DNA of 64,000 nt, taken from Rosistilla carotiformis. Its GTDB lineage: Bacteria; Planctomycetota; Planctomycetia; Pirellulales; Pirellulaceae. Position numbers and translations under genes: made by a program. The notes under the pieces are model-generated. The model was given only the letters and a program-made list of their open reading frames with translations. It made no database searches and was not told the origin of the DNA. The stretch lies in the NCBI RefSeq assembly GCF_007753095.1, contig NZ_CP036348.1:248001-312000 (forward strand). The letters run 5' to 3'. Each line of letters starts with the position of its first letter. Position 1 is the first letter of the stretch. Shown piece by piece: positions 35,962-46,600 of the stretch.

Positions 35962-36477
35962 CTAGTCATCGATCGCGTCGCCGATCGCCTTTTCGTCCAA
36001 GGAAAGGCCGGGCAGGTCCGACCGATGCCGCGCTGCTTCGAGGAATGATTCTAACAGCACCTGTGCGGCGACCGCATCGATCCGCTTCTTGCGTCCCTTG
36101 TTAGTCAGTTTGGACGGTGCCAGTCGTTGGTCGGCTGCGGCAGTGGAAAAACGTTCATCAAACAACCGGACGGGTAGCTCGGTCGTTTGCTGCAACCACT
36201 TCGCAAACCTGCGGGCCTCGATCGATTTCTTGCTCTCGGTACCGCTCAGGTGGATCGGGAATCCGACGATCCATCCGGCGATCCGCTCTTCGTCGGCCAG
36301 TTGGCAGAAGGCTTTTCCCCGTTGCTCAGCCGCTCCTTGGGGAACCACCGTCAGCGGGCTGGCGATGATTCGGTCGGGGTCGCAGACCGCAACGCCGATC
36401 CGGACGGTGCCGTAGTCGACCGCGGCGATTCGCCCTTGGCTTGGGAAGGGAAGCGGTTGCGGGCTCTCGTCGCTCAT
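35962..36477 (-). CDS. ruvX: Putative Holliday junction resolvase (YqgF/RuvX family)
   Basis: The 171-residue product starts with the RNase H-like fold: RIAAVDYGTVRIGVAVCD, where Asp in AVDYG is catalytic. GWIVGFPIHLSGTES, the acidic LFDERFSTAAADQ and the C-terminal KRIDAVAAQVLLESFL (Asp) complete the usual active-site set. The family is linked to rRNA processing and Holliday junction cleavage. It is divergent from mutL with a short shared promoter region of 120 bases. Confidence 0.93.
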   Translation of the reverse strand: MSDESPQPLPFPSQGRIAAVDYGTVRIGVAVCDPDRIIASPLTVVPQGAAEQRGKAFCQLADEERIAGWIVGFPIHLSGTESKKSIEARRFAKWLQQTTELPVRLFDERFSTAAADQRLAPSKLTNKGRKKRIDAVAAQVLLESFLEAARHRSDLPGLSLDEKAIGDAIDD

Positions 36478-36597
36478 CTTTTCTCAATCTGAATAAGTGG
36501 AATCATCTGGACTCTTAATACTCGATTCTCCGCCCTAGGGCTATCGCACCGCGGCGTCTCCAATTGTGGAATATCGGGGGCGCGGTAAGATTCCAGG

Positions 36598-38589
36598 ATG
36601 CCTACGATCCGCCAACTGCCGCCCAATCTCGTCAATAAAATCGCCGCCGGAGAAGTCATCGAGCGGCCCGCCTCGGTCGCCAAGGAGCTGTTGGAAAACA
36701 GCATCGATGCAGGATCGACGCGGATCGAAGTTCTGTTGGAGGCGGGAGGGGCCGATCTGATTCGGATTAGCGACAACGGCTGCGGGATCGATGAAGATCA
36801 GATGACGTTGGCCGTCACCAGCCACGCGACCAGCAAGCTGCCCGACGAGGATTCGTTGTTCCACGTCGGCACGCTTGGGTTCCGCGGCGAGGCGTTAGCG
36901 TCGATCGCTTCGGTCAGTCAGATGGTGATTCGCAGCCGAACGCCCGAGGCGGCCAGCGGCAGCGAAATGCTGATCCACGGCGGCGTGATCGAACCTCTGG
37001 CACCTTGCGGTTGTCCCGTCGGAACGGTGATCGAGGTTCGCAATCTGTTCTTTAATACGCCGGTGCGACGCAAGTTCATGCGGACGCCGCAAACCGAAAC
37101 CAGTCATATCGTCGAGGCGTTCACGCGGATCGCGCTGGCCAATCCGCAGGTCCACATGGTGCTGCAAAACGGCAACCGCGTCGTCCACGATCTGCCCGCC
37201 ACCGACAAGATCAATGAACGGATTCGCGCCTTCTTTGGCGAAGAGATCTCCAGTGGTTTGATTCCGATCTCCGGCGACAATGGCGAGGTGAAGCTGACAG
37301 GGTTTGTCTGCGATCCGAGCGTCAGTCGTGGCAACAATCGAATGCAGTATCTGTTCCTCAATGGCCGCCACATTCGCGACCGGGCGCTGCAGCACGCGCT
37401 GGGCGAAGCCTTCCGCGGGCTGTTGATGGTCGGCCGATTTCCGATCTGCTTCATTAATTTGGACATGCCGTCGGACCTCGTCGATGTCAACGTGCATCCT
37501 ACCAAATTAGAAGTTCGGTTCACCGAGAGCGGTCGGATCTACAGCCAGTTGCTGCAGACGCTGCGGCACAAGTTTTTGACGAGCGACCTGACGGCGCGCG
37601 TCGGCAACTCGATCTCCAGCAACGCGCCGACGACTGCCGAACCCAAATCCGAGGCTGTCGAAACATCGAACGATCTGGAGCAACGTCAACGTCAGGACGT
37701 GATCCAGTGGGGCCGGTCGAGCAACTCGACCGCAGAGCGGGATCTGCCAAACATTCGCCCGTCGATCCGTTCGCTGCCGGGAGAGCTTCCCGATTTCCAA
37801 CCCTTCCCTGGTGGCGCTCGTGCCGTTGCACCCGCTCGCGACCAAAGCGACGAATCGTTTGGAATTCCGTTCGAACCCAGCCCGCGGTTGCCAGGTGCGG
37901 AGGTCGACGGGGGGGGCGATGCGACACAATACGATCAAGATGTGGAAACGACGCGAGTCGATGGGCTGCATCCGTCGAAGCCGCACAGTCATCTCGGCTA
38001 CCAGGTTCACAATCGCTATCTGGTCACCCAGGACGAGACCGGGATGGTCGTCGTCGATCAGCACGCTTTGCACGAGAGGATCCTTTACGAACGTGTTCGC
38101 GAGAAGGTGTTGAATGGCAGCCTGGAGACGCAGAAGTTATTGGTGCCCGAGCCGGTTTCGCTGACCTCATCGGAGGCCGCCACCGCGTTGGAATCGAAGG
38201 ATCTGCTGGCACAAGTCGGGATCGAAATCGAACCCTTTGGCGGCGACACCGTCGTCGTTTCCGCTTATCCCGCCATGCTGGCGAAACTGCGCCCCGAGGA
38301 TCTGCTGAGGCAGGCGTTGGAGTCGCTGATCTGTGCTGGCAAGGATCCCGAGGTCCGCGATCTGTTGGACCATCTGCTGCACACGATCGCTTGTAAAGCT
38401 GCGATCAAAGCGGGCGATCGCTTGACGTCCGAAGAGATCACCAGCCTGTTGGAACAACGGGACATGTATCAGGACACGCACCACTGTCCGCACGGTCGCC
38501 CGACCGCGCTCTTCTTCAGCCGCGAAGAACTCGACCGCATGTTCGGCCGCATGGGAGCTCGCAAAGTAAACCCGACCGGCCACAAGTAA
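36598..38589 (+). CDS. mutL: DNA mismatch repair protein MutL
   Basis: The 663-residue product has the GHKL ATPase head: IRQLPPNLVNKIAAGEVIER, ELLENSIDAG (Glu/Asn), RISDNGCGID and GFRGEALASIASV. The C-terminal dimerisation domain starts near residue 465. It carries the endonuclease motif DQHA-x2-E-x4-E (DQHALHERILYE), plus ACKAAIKAGD and CPHGRP, so this MutL is probably a nicking endonuclease, as in bacteria lacking MutH. The middle linker (about 340-460) is low complexity. Divergent from ruvX. Confidence 0.97.
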   Translation: MPTIRQLPPNLVNKIAAGEVIERPASVAKELLENSIDAGSTRIEVLLEAGGADLIRISDNGCGIDEDQMTLAVTSHATSKLPDEDSLFHVGTLGFRGEALASIASVSQMVIRSRTPEAASGSEMLIHGGVIEPLAPCGCPVGTVIEVRNLFFNTPVRRKFMRTPQTETSHIVEAFTRIALANPQVHMVLQNGNRVVHDLPATDKINERIRAFFGEEISSGLIPISGDNGEVKLTGFVCDPSVSRGNNRMQYLFLNGRHIRDRALQHALGEAFRGLLMVGRFPICFINLDMPSDLVDVNVHPTKLEVRFTESGRIYSQLLQTLRHKFLTSDLTARVGNSISSNAPTTAEPKSEAVETSNDLEQRQRQDVIQWGRSSNSTAERDLPNIRPSIRSLPGELPDFQPFPGGARAVAPARDQSDESFGIPFEPSPRLPGAEVDGGGDATQYDQDVETTRVDGLHPSKPHSHLGYQVHNRYLVTQDETGMVVVDQHALHERILYERVREKVLNGSLETQKLLVPEPVSLTSSEAATALESKDLLAQVGIEIEPFGGDTVVVSAYPAMLAKLRPEDLLRQALESLICAGKDPEVRDLLDHLLHTIACKAAIKAGDRLTSEEITSLLEQRDMYQDTHHCPHGRPTALFFSREELDRMFGRMGARKVNPTGHK

Positions 38590-38599
38590 CCGGTCGTTT
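38574..38599 (+). terminator. Possible terminator of mutL
   Basis: A 7-bp GC-rich stem (CGACCGG and CCGGTCG) has a 9-base loop that contains the mutL stop codon and is followed by TTTC. The T-run is short, so function is tentative. Confidence 0.4.
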
Positions 38600-38688
38600 C
38601 ACTGGGTCAGGCCGTGGCCGTGCGGGGCCTTCCGCATGGACTTGTTTTAGAACCTGCCCCGATGCACCGGTATCTCCACCAAGATTGC

Positions 38689-39804
38689 CTATCGCGTGCT
38701 GAACCGATAGCTCGTCTGCGTTTGATAGGTTTTTCCGGGGCGCAGGATCGTCGACGGGAAGCCCGGTTGGTTGGGGCTGTCGGGATAGTGCTGCGTTTCC
38801 AAGCAGAATCCGCCGCGATGGACGTAGGGTTTGCCCGCCTTGCCGATCAGACGGCCGTCCAGAAAGTTGCCGCAGTAAAACTGGATCCCCGGTTCGGTCG
38901 TGTGGACTTCCATCACGCGGCCGCTGGTTGGTTCGTAGACGCGAGCGGCAAGCGTCATCGCTTGCTTGTCGTCCGGTTTGTTCAAGACCCAATTGTGGTC
39001 AAAGCCACGGCCGAACTCCAGTTGCTGATTCTTCTTGTCGATGTCACGTCCGATCGGTTTGGGCTTGGTGAAGTCCATTGGCGTCCCCGCGACCGCGGGC
39101 AGCTCTCCCGTTGGGATCGCGGTTGCGTCGACCGGCGTGTAGCGATCGGCATTCAACATTAGTTCGTGATCGAGGATCGTCCCTTCGCCTTCCCCTTTGA
39201 GGTTGAAGTAGGTGTGTTGGGTCAGGTTGACGGGAGTCGCTTGGTCGGTCGTCGCGTGGTAATCGACGAGGATCGCGTTGTCATCGGTCAGTGTGTAGGT
39301 GACGCGAATCTGTAGATTGCCCGGATAACCCTCCTCTTTGTCGCGGGCCAGGTACGACAATTGGATCGCGTTTTGTCCTTCGATCGGTTTTGCATCCCAG
39401 ACGACTTTGTCGAATCCGATGTTGCCGCCGTGTAGATGGTTCGGGTTGTTGTTGGCCGCCAGCGAATAGGTTTTGCCGTCGAGCGTAAACTTGCCTTGCG
39501 CGATGCGGTTGCCGTAGCGACCGACGATCGCGCCGAAGTAGGGCCGATCGACGGCGTTGATGTAATCTTCGACGCGGTTGTAGCCCAGTGCGACATCGGC
39601 CATCTTGCCGTTGCGATCGGGGACGACGATCGACGTGATGATCGCACCGTAATTGGTCACGCTGACGGTCATCCCCGACTGATTTTTGAGCGTGTAACGT
39701 TGGATCGAATCGAAGTCGTCGACCTCGACGGCGGTCAGTGGGGTTGCCAGCAGCAACGCGGTGGCGACGATCAGCAGTTGCGATTTTAAGGGGCTCGTCT
39801 TCAT
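38689..39804 (-). CDS. galM: Aldose 1-epimerase, exported
   Basis: ATG 39804 gives 371 residues with a signal peptide (SQLLIVATALLLATPLTAVE). The mutarotase fold is indicated by NYGAIITSIVVPDRNGKMAD, GRYGNRIAQGKF, NNPNHLHGGNIGFDKVVW (catalytic His), LTQHTYFNLKG and HTTEPGIQFYCGNFLDG (catalytic Glu). It equilibrates alpha and beta anomers of aldoses such as glucose, galactose or xylose. Export suggests processing of sugars released outside the cytoplasm. An AraC/XylR-type regulator gene lies 122 bases upstream on the same strand. Confidence 0.93.
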   Translation of the reverse strand: MKTSPLKSQLLIVATALLLATPLTAVEVDDFDSIQRYTLKNQSGMTVSVTNYGAIITSIVVPDRNGKMADVALGYNRVEDYINAVDRPYFGAIVGRYGNRIAQGKFTLDGKTYSLAANNNPNHLHGGNIGFDKVVWDAKPIEGQNAIQLSYLARDKEEGYPGNLQIRVTYTLTDDNAILVDYHATTDQATPVNLTQHTYFNLKGEGEGTILDHELMLNADRYTPVDATAIPTGELPAVAGTPMDFTKPKPIGRDIDKKNQQLEFGRGFDHNWVLNKPDDKQAMTLAARVYEPTSGRVMEVHTTEPGIQFYCGNFLDGRLIGKAGKPYVHRGGFCLETQHYPDSPNQPGFPSTILRPGKTYQTQTSYRFSTR

Positions 39805-39926
39805 GGTTTCTCGGCAATAGGGGAGGGATGTTGGTCGCAAGACCTTCTTATCCTAGCCGTGTCGCCACGTGAAGCAACGTGTTGGAGCGTCGCGGGATTG
39901 CGATATTTTGTCAGCTGGAAACGCGT

Positions 39927-41078
39927 TCACCCCGACTTGGCTTTGCTGCGAAACTTGCCCGGCGTCATGCCGACGACGCGGCGGAAGACGACGTACATAT
40001 ACTCGGGATTGTCGAACCCGCAAAGGATTGCGATCTGTTCGGCTGGCAGGTCGGTGCTGGTCAGCAGTTCGCTGACCCGTTTAATCTGAACGTGGCGAAT
40101 CTCTTGTTGCGGCGTTCGCCCTAGGTACTGGCGCAGCTTGCGTTCCAGCGAGCTGCGGGAGATCGCGACGTTGTCGGTCACATCGGCAACGTTGATCCCA
40201 CGGCAGGCATTCTCGCGGATGTAGCGAAGGGCGGCGGCGATGTCAGGATCGTCGATGGCGACGACATCGGTCGACTGCCGCTCCGCCACGCCCAGCGGTG
40301 GGATCAGGTGTTCGGTTTGTTTAGGAACTTCGCCGTTCATCAGCTGGGTCAGCAACTCGGCAGCTCGAAACCCAACGCCTTCGGCGTTCGGGATCACGCT
40401 GGACATCGGTGGACTGCAGACGCGGCATAGCAGCGTGTCGTTATCAGCGCCGATGATCGCAACTTCTTCGGGGACCGCCAATCCTTCCTGAAGGCAGGCG
40501 TCGACCACTTGATGTCCGCGGAGATCGTTGCAGGCCATGATCCCGCAGGATGTCGGTAGCGTTCGCAGCCAGCCCCGCAATCGCTGCTGCTCCTCTTCCC
40601 AAGAAAGCGCGTCGGGGCCGTACCAAGGGGATTCGTACTGGTGGCAACGTCGTTGTGCCGCTTCGATCCTTTGAGAAAATGCGACCTGTCGCCGTTCCGA
40701 CCATGCCTCATTGGTAAAGCCGCAAAATCCAAATTCTCGAAAGCCGCGTTCCAGCAGATGCTCGGCTCCCATACGGCCGATCGCCGCGTCGTCGGACCAG
40801 ACGTAGGTCCGTCCGTGCGACTGGTGCCTGTCGGTTAATTCGATCAGAGGGACGCCGGTCGCTTGAGCCGTCTGCAGTAGTTCGGGGGTGGTTGTCCGGG
40901 AGATGATCCCGTCTCCGGACCAATTCGCTAACCAACGCGGCGGTTCTTGAGTGAGGTCGTGCTGGTCCAAAAAGACCGACCAATCATCGAACATCCGCAT
41001 GTGTTGGATGATGCCTGATAGCACTTGGCGACCATAGATGCTGGACGTTTCAACGATCAGGGCAACGTGTCGTTTCAT
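39927..41078 (-). CDS. AraC family regulator with LacI/XylR-type sugar-binding domain
   Basis: The 383-residue product has an N-terminal periplasmic-binding-protein-like domain (residues 1-270, with VALIVETSSIYGRQVLSGI, PLIELTDRHQSHGRTYVW and EVAIIGADNDTLLCRVCSPP) and a C-terminal AraC double helix-turn-helix (residues 285-380, with NVADVTDNVAISRSSLERKL and QIAILCGFDNPEYMYVVFRR). This is the XylR architecture, which senses a sugar such as xylose. With galM downstream, a role in sugar utilisation is likely; the actual ligand is not determined. Confidence 0.92.
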   Translation of the reverse strand: MKRHVALIVETSSIYGRQVLSGIIQHMRMFDDWSVFLDQHDLTQEPPRWLANWSGDGIISRTTTPELLQTAQATGVPLIELTDRHQSHGRTYVWSDDAAIGRMGAEHLLERGFREFGFCGFTNEAWSERRQVAFSQRIEAAQRRCHQYESPWYGPDALSWEEEQQRLRGWLRTLPTSCGIMACNDLRGHQVVDACLQEGLAVPEEVAIIGADNDTLLCRVCSPPMSSVIPNAEGVGFRAAELLTQLMNGEVPKQTEHLIPPLGVAERQSTDVVAIDDPDIAAALRYIRENACRGINVADVTDNVAISRSSLERKLRQYLGRTPQQEIRHVQIKRVSELLTSTDLPAEQIAILCGFDNPEYMYVVFRRVVGMTPGKFRSKAKSG

Positions 41079-41393
41079 GGTTTACTGCAGCGATTTATGG
41101 CGGAGACAAGGGGATAGGGCAGTATGTTCTCGATGCTGACAATATATCTCAGAGCGTTGACGCTGTAACGCATGGATTTAATAGAGGTGGTTACTTGCTC
41201 TTTAAACGGGGCGTTAGGTTTATTACCGCCTCCATCGGATCGCTGTCGTCCCTGGATCGCGGCAGCGGTCTTCTTGTTTCCCCCTCCACCTGCCGTTGCT
41301 TCATCTCTTGTCGGGGCGTTGGGTTTTGTGGCCGCCTGCGTGGCGGGTGTTGTCGTAAATAAGGTTTATCGGTTCATGCTCGGAGTTCATAAG
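41079..41393. other. Intergenic region between XylR-like and DUF1559 genes
   Basis: The plus-strand frame is open here, but the peptide is not family-like and the DUF1559 protein starts at 41394. The region should hold promoters for both divergent genes; one candidate is listed next. An apparent ATG at 41172 lies inside that promoter. Confidence 0.45.
41157..41184 (+). promoter_or_regulatory. Candidate sigma-70-type promoter
   Basis: TTGACG and TAATAG are separated by 16 bases, close to a housekeeping -35/-10 pair. It would give a leader of about 200 bases before the DUF1559 start at 41394. Planctomycete promoters are poorly defined, so this is tentative. Confidence 0.35.
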
Positions 41394-42347
41394 ATGAGAA
41401 CGAGTTCTGCCAGCGCAGCTCCCAAGGTGGGCTTTACGCTTGTCGAGTTGTTGGTCGTGATTGCGATCATTGGAATTTTAGTGGGGCTGTTGTTGCCCGC
41501 GGTTCAGGCGGCTCGCGAAGCGGCTCGCCGAATGCAATGCTCCAACAATCTAAAGAACAACGCGTTGGCGATGCACAATTACCACGACACCTATCGGTCC
41601 CTGCCGTCGGTTGGCTACGACTTCTACGGCGTCAATCTTGACACGCATTCGTGGGTCGCTCGGATTCTGCCCTTCATCGAACAGGGGCCGTTGTACGAAA
41701 CGATTAATTTCAATGAACGGATCAATTCGCACGACCGGCAGCGACAGTTCCGCGAAGCGGAACTGACCGTGATGACATGCCCGTCGGAGGGAAGTGTCTT
41801 AGGGCAATCCGAAAGTCCGACGCAGTGGTCGACGCGTCGCGGCAGCTACGCGGTGAACATGGGGAACACCAATTATGGACAAGAGAATGCGTCGAATTGG
41901 GACGGCGTGTGGACGTACAATTTTGGTGGGGCTCCGTTTAAGGTTCACTCCCAAAAAGCATTCCGCGATGTAACCGATGGGACTTCCAATACGTTGCTGT
42001 TGTCCGAAGTTCCGATCAACAAGAACAGCCAGGGCTATCGTGGCTTGTATGCCGCGACGATCGTTACTTCGGGAGCCGGTTTTACGACGTACCTGTCTCC
42101 CAATACGACCGCGTCGGTCGACGGTGGAAGGTATTGTTGGGGAGCCACGGATTTCGCGCCGCGAACCATTCCCTGCCACCATGCCGACAGGTGGCAAGCG
42201 GCGACCTACGCGTCGATGAGTATGCATCCGGGGGGAGTTCAATCGGCCCTGGTCGATGGATCGGTTCGGTTCGTCGCGGAGACTGTCGATCTGTTTGCGT
42301 GGCGGGCTGCGTCGACGGCCAACGGTGGCGAAGTCGATCCTCTTTGA
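41394..42347 (+). CDS. DUF1559 domain protein with prepilin-type N-terminus
   Basis: ATG 41394 gives 317 residues beginning [23 protein letters not shown] 41376 would add six. The prepilin-like helix, [16 protein letters not shown] and the C-terminal H-x9-DG motif ([12 protein letters not shown]) are all present. The neighbouring small lipoprotein gene follows after about 110 bases on the same strand. This repeats the arrangement at 10.7-12.3 kb. The family is specific to planctomycetes and close relatives and has no assigned reaction. Confidence 0.92.
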   Translation: MRTSSASAAPKVGFTLVELLVVIAIIGILVGLLLPAVQAAREAARRMQCSNNLKNNALAMHNYHDTYRSLPSVGYDFYGVNLDTHSWVARILPFIEQGPLYETINFNERINSHDRQRQFREAELTVMTCPSEGSVLGQSESPTQWSTRRGSYAVNMGNTNYGQENASNWDGVWTYNFGGAPFKVHSQKAFRDVTDGTSNTLLLSEVPINKNSQGYRGLYAATIVTSGAGFTTYLSPNTTASVDGGRYCWGATDFAPRTIPCHHADRWQAATYASMSMHPGGVQSALVDGSVRFVAETVDLFAWRAASTANGGEVDPL

Positions 42348-42460
42348 TCTTTTTGCTTCCACGTTTCTGTACACAGGGCGTCATGTTGCACGTTGTTGCC
42401 ACGTGGCGTCTTTTTTTTATGGTTCACCGGTAATTCGACCTTTCTTTATTGGAGCGTTTC

Positions 42461-42877
42461 ATGGTTCGTCGAGATGTGCGTCATCGTTTGGTTTGGGCAG
42501 CGTCGGTCATGTTGTTGGTGATGGGGTGTGGCGGAACGCGCAGCGATCAAATTGCGGTTTCGGGACAAGTGCAATTCGAAGGGAAGCCCGTTGCCGAAGG
42601 GACGATTTCGTTTATGCCTGTCAACGGAACAGGGCAGACGACGGGGGCTCAGATTGTCGATGGCCGTTACGCCACGACCGTTTCGCCAGGAGAACAGGCG
42701 GTGCAGATCACGGGGACCAATGTCGTGACGTTGGAGAATCCGACGGAGGAAGAAGTGAGCCGAGGGATCACCGAACGCGTCGAGCAGTACGTTCCGGCGA
42801 AGTACAATCGCCAATCGGAGCTTCGTGTTACCGTAGCATCGGATTCGACAACCCACGATTTCGATCTGCAGCCCTGA
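42461..42877 (+). CDS. Small lipoprotein paired with DUF1559 gene
   Basis: The 138-residue product from ATG 42461 has a lipoprotein signal ending VMLLVMGCGG. The mature part starts AVSGQVQFEGKPVAEGTISF and has VDGRYATTVSPGEQAVQITG, a carboxypeptidase-regulatory-like beta sandwich, with VPAKYNRQSELRVTVASDS at the end. It closely resembles the lipoprotein at 10670-11140 in layout. It follows the second DUF1559 gene and is probably cotranscribed with it. Confidence 0.82.
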   Translation: MVRRDVRHRLVWAASVMLLVMGCGGTRSDQIAVSGQVQFEGKPVAEGTISFMPVNGTGQTTGAQIVDGRYATTVSPGEQAVQITGTNVVTLENPTEEEVSRGITERVEQYVPAKYNRQSELRVTVASDSTTHDFDLQP

Positions 42878-43023
42878 ATCTTTTCTGTTAGGTTACTCGC
42901 GTGCAGGCGAAGGGGGAGCGCCGGTGCGCCGCTCTATTGGGGCACCTCGGATCGCCAACGGCTTACCGGCGACGCGAATCGCGATCGCCGCCGGTGCGGT
43001 CCGCTCACTTTCTTAATTGTCAG

Positions 43024-43446
43024 TCAATGAGCCGAGCCTTCGCCGCTGTGGATCTCCAGCTGGACGTCGCCGGTGATTCCGGCAGGGCAGGGGAGGGCAG
43101 GGGGGATGATCTCGATCGCTAACTGATTGCTCAGCTGTAGATGCGCGGTGATGTCGATCCGAAAAGGTGTCTGTTCCGCTGCGAAATTTGCTAGCGGGGT
43201 TTCATTTAGCGAAACGTGCGCGGTTCCAACGCAGTCGGTAATTGCTAGCTCGACCCGATCTTCGGTCGAGAGTCCAGTGGGCCGATTAAAATGTCGAACG
43301 TACAGGACAGGACCGGCGTAGCCTTCGATGAACCGATCCCAGGATTGACCGATTTGCCCAGGAAGCGGCTGGGCATTGGGGGCTTCCAACGGCGTCAATT
43401 TCCAAGGGCCTCGCAGGCGGATGGTGTGGGGTTGGTTGGCTGGCAT
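43024..43446 (-). CDS. Small protein resembling a glycoside hydrolase family 2 sugar-binding domain
   Basis: ATG 43446 gives 140 residues; the open frame reaches 43584, but that part has no family character. The sequence IRLRGPWKLTPLEAP, GYAGPVLYVRHFNRPTGL and VELAITDCVGTAHVSLNETP matches the beta-sandwich that precedes the catalytic barrel of GH2 enzymes, including the G-x-A-x-V-x-L-N-x-x-x-L type motif. No catalytic domain is present. It may be a stand-alone binding domain. No signal peptide is seen. Confidence 0.6.
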   Translation of the reverse strand: MPANQPHTIRLRGPWKLTPLEAPNAQPLPGQIGQSWDRFIEGYAGPVLYVRHFNRPTGLSTEDRVELAITDCVGTAHVSLNETPLANFAAEQTPFRIDITAHLQLSNQLAIEIIPPALPCPAGITGDVQLEIHSGEGSAH

Positions 43447-43612
43447 CGGAATCGCTGGGCTTTCTCTCGGGGGGGATGTTCTTGCAGGCAGTGCCAAAAA
43501 CAGGCTAGGCTTGCAACCAGTGTCGACCCGTGGGGTCGGGCGGGCAATGTGTTGACGATGATCCTTCCAGGCGTTATCGGTCACCGATACACTTAGGAAC
43601 GGGAGCTTCTCA

Positions 43613-46600
43613 ATGAACCAATACCTTCTTCCATGTCAAGGAGCGTTAATCGTGCTTAATCGTGTGAGCCGAGTCGGGAACTTGCAATCGATTCGAAGAC
43701 ACAAAGCGATCGGTGTGAGCAAATTATTGCTGGCGGCGTGTCTGGTCGGTCTCTTTGCTAGCGATGGCCTTGGGCAAGATCCATCGGAATCGAGCGAAGA
43801 GGCGTTGGCGGTTTATGCCGACGCGGCGAATTTCCAAAACAACGGCGCGTTTGATCTCGCGATTGCCGAATGGAAGAAGTTCCTGGACAAGCACGCCAAG
43901 GATCCGCTGGCCTCAAAGGCGGCGCATTATCTGGGCATCAGTCAGATGCGGAAGGAATCGCCCGATTACATGGCTGCGTCCAAGGCGTTCGAACAAGCGT
44001 TGGCGGCCAAGGATTTCGAGCTTGTTGAAGAGGCGCTCAGCAATCGTGGTTGGTGTCTCTTTGCGGCTGGCCAGAACGACCAAGCCAATCAAGCGAAGCG
44101 ATTCCAAGAAGCGCTCGCGGTTTTTGACAGCCTGTTAAAAAAGTTCCCCGAGACGAAATTCGCCGATCAGGCGTTGTTTTACAGCGGCGAAGCGGCCTAT
44201 GCGTCGGGGAAACCGGCCGATGCGGTTGGGTATTATCAACGGTTGGTGAATCTTCCGAAGGGGAAGGAGTCGCCACTGTATTGCGACGCGCTGTACGCCA
44301 ACGGCGTGGCGTTGGAAGATCAGCAGCTCTGGAAAGAGGCATTGGCGGCTTATGACGGATTGATTGGCGGATGTGCCGATTCGGATCTGTTGCCCGAAGT
44401 GCAGATCCGGCAGGCGGACATCAATGTTCGGCTGCAGCAATATAAAGAAGCGGCCCCGCTGTTCCGGAAGGTTGCCGATTCGAAGACGCGTTTGTCCGAC
44501 TATGCACTTTTCCGGTTGGCCTTTTGCGCTGTCCAATTGCAGGATCTCGATTCGGCGGCAAAGACCTATGACGAATTGATCACCGAGTATCCGAAAAGCC
44601 AGTTTGCCTCGGCCGCACTGATTGCCGCCGGACAAAGCTACTACCGGGCGGGGAAGTTTGACCAAGCGAGCGCGAAGTTTCAGGAAGTTTTGAAGCTGGA
44701 TGACGCCGTGGCCGCGACCGAAGCGGCGCACTGGTTGGCGACGATTGCCGCAAAGAATAACAAAACCGATGAAGTGATCGCGATCGCGCGGGCTGCGATT
44801 GCCAAGGGGATCGATGGTTTCTTTGCCTCCAGTGTGAAGATGGATCTGGCCGACGCGCTTTCGAAAACGCCGGCGACCAGCCAGGAAGCGATCGACATGT
44901 ACGCGGCGATTGCCAAAGAGTCGGCCGGGGAACCGGTGGGGGCTCGCGCGTTGTACAACGCCAGTTTTACGGCGCTGCAGAATCGCGACCATGCTAGCGC
45001 GGGTAAATTCGCAGAGCAATTCATGGCGGAATATGCCAAGGACCCGCTGGCTCCCGATGTGTTGTATGTGGCTGCTGAATCGCAACTGCAGACGGGGAAA
45101 GCCAAAGAGGCAGCGGCGACTTATGATCGCCTGTTGCAGCTCTCCGAAGATCACCCCTCGCGTTCGCTGTGGATCTTGCGCGGCGCGACCGCTGCGTTTC
45201 TCGCCGAGGACTATGCCGGCGTTGTCGATCGATTGACGAAGGCCAAAGGGGCATTGTCGACACCCGAACAGAAAGCCGAATCGGAGTTCATGATTGGATC
45301 CAGCCATTACAGGCTCGAAAAGCTGGATGAGGCTGCGAAGATGCTGGAACAAAGTCGCAAGACGAGCAGCCAGTGGGATCAAGCGGCCGATGTGCTGGTG
45401 ACGCTGGGCCGCGTTCAGTTGGATGCTGGCAAGCCGGAATTGGCCGAGACGTCTTGGAAGCAAGTGATTGCCGAAGCGGGGACCTCCGGCCCCGCTTTCC
45501 AAGCGCGGTATCGTTTGGCGCTGTTGGCGTCGGGCAACGAGGATTTCGACGAGGCGAAGAAGTATTACGACGAAATCTTGGCCGCCGAAAACCAAGCCGC
45601 GCTAAAGCCTTACGCGATCTACGGCAGCGGTTGGTGCCAGATGAAGAAGGAGCAATATGAAGAGGCTTTGGTCCAGCTGGATTTAGTGCTCAAAGAATAC
45701 AAGGACCACCCGATCGCCAAAGACGCCCAATTGGCCCGCGGTATTTGTTTGCGGAAGCTAGGCCGTGACGATCAGGCTCGCAACGCTTACGAAGACCTGT
45801 TGCGACGTGGACCCGCGGGACTGGAGTTGGGGCACGCGCTGTATGAATTAGCGCTGTTGGAAGTTGGCGCCAAGCAACCGGCCAAAGCTTCGGCCTACCT
45901 GAAACGCTTGGTCGGTGAGGTGCCGCAGTATCCTGAATTGGACAAGGTGTTGTACGAACTGGCTTGGGCGATGCGCGATCAGGGGGATGAAGCCGAAGCG
46001 ATCCGCCATTTTGGTCAGTTGGTCGTCAAGTTCCCGAAAACGCCGCTGGCAGCAGAGGCGAGTTATCACGTGGGGCAGCAGCAGTTTGATGCCGGCAACT
46101 TTCAAAAAGCTGCCGGGGCGTTCTCGACCGCGGCGGAGCATACCACGGATCCCGCATTGTTAGAAAAGGCTTATTACAAATTGGGTTGGTCGGGATACCA
46201 ATTGAAGAACTACGACGGCGCCAAGCGATCGTTCGAGAAACAATTGAAGGTGGCTCCCGAGGGACCGTTGAAGCTTGACGCGATGGTGATGATCGCCGAA
46301 TCGATGTTCAAAGCGGGGCAGTTCGCCCCCGCGTTGGAGGGCTACCGCCAGGCGCGGCAGATCGTATTGGCCGAAGGGAAGGGAGCGCGAGCTGCCGATC
46401 CGGCAGCACAGCAATTGCGCGAGCTGATCTTTTTGCATGGGGGGCAGGCTTCCCAACAATTAAAAAATTGGGACGAGGCGTTGCAGTGGTTCGACCAGAT
46501 GCGCGATCTGTATCCGTCAACCGCGTATTTACCGCAGGTGTTCTACGAAACCGGGTACTGTTATCAGCAGTTAAAGCAGTATCCCAAGGCGCTGCAATAT

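Noticed and set aside
35676-35969. 97-codon minus-strand frame between ruvX and the anti-sigma-like gene
   Set aside because: Composition is not coding-like, it overlaps the ruvX end, and it has no family resemblance.
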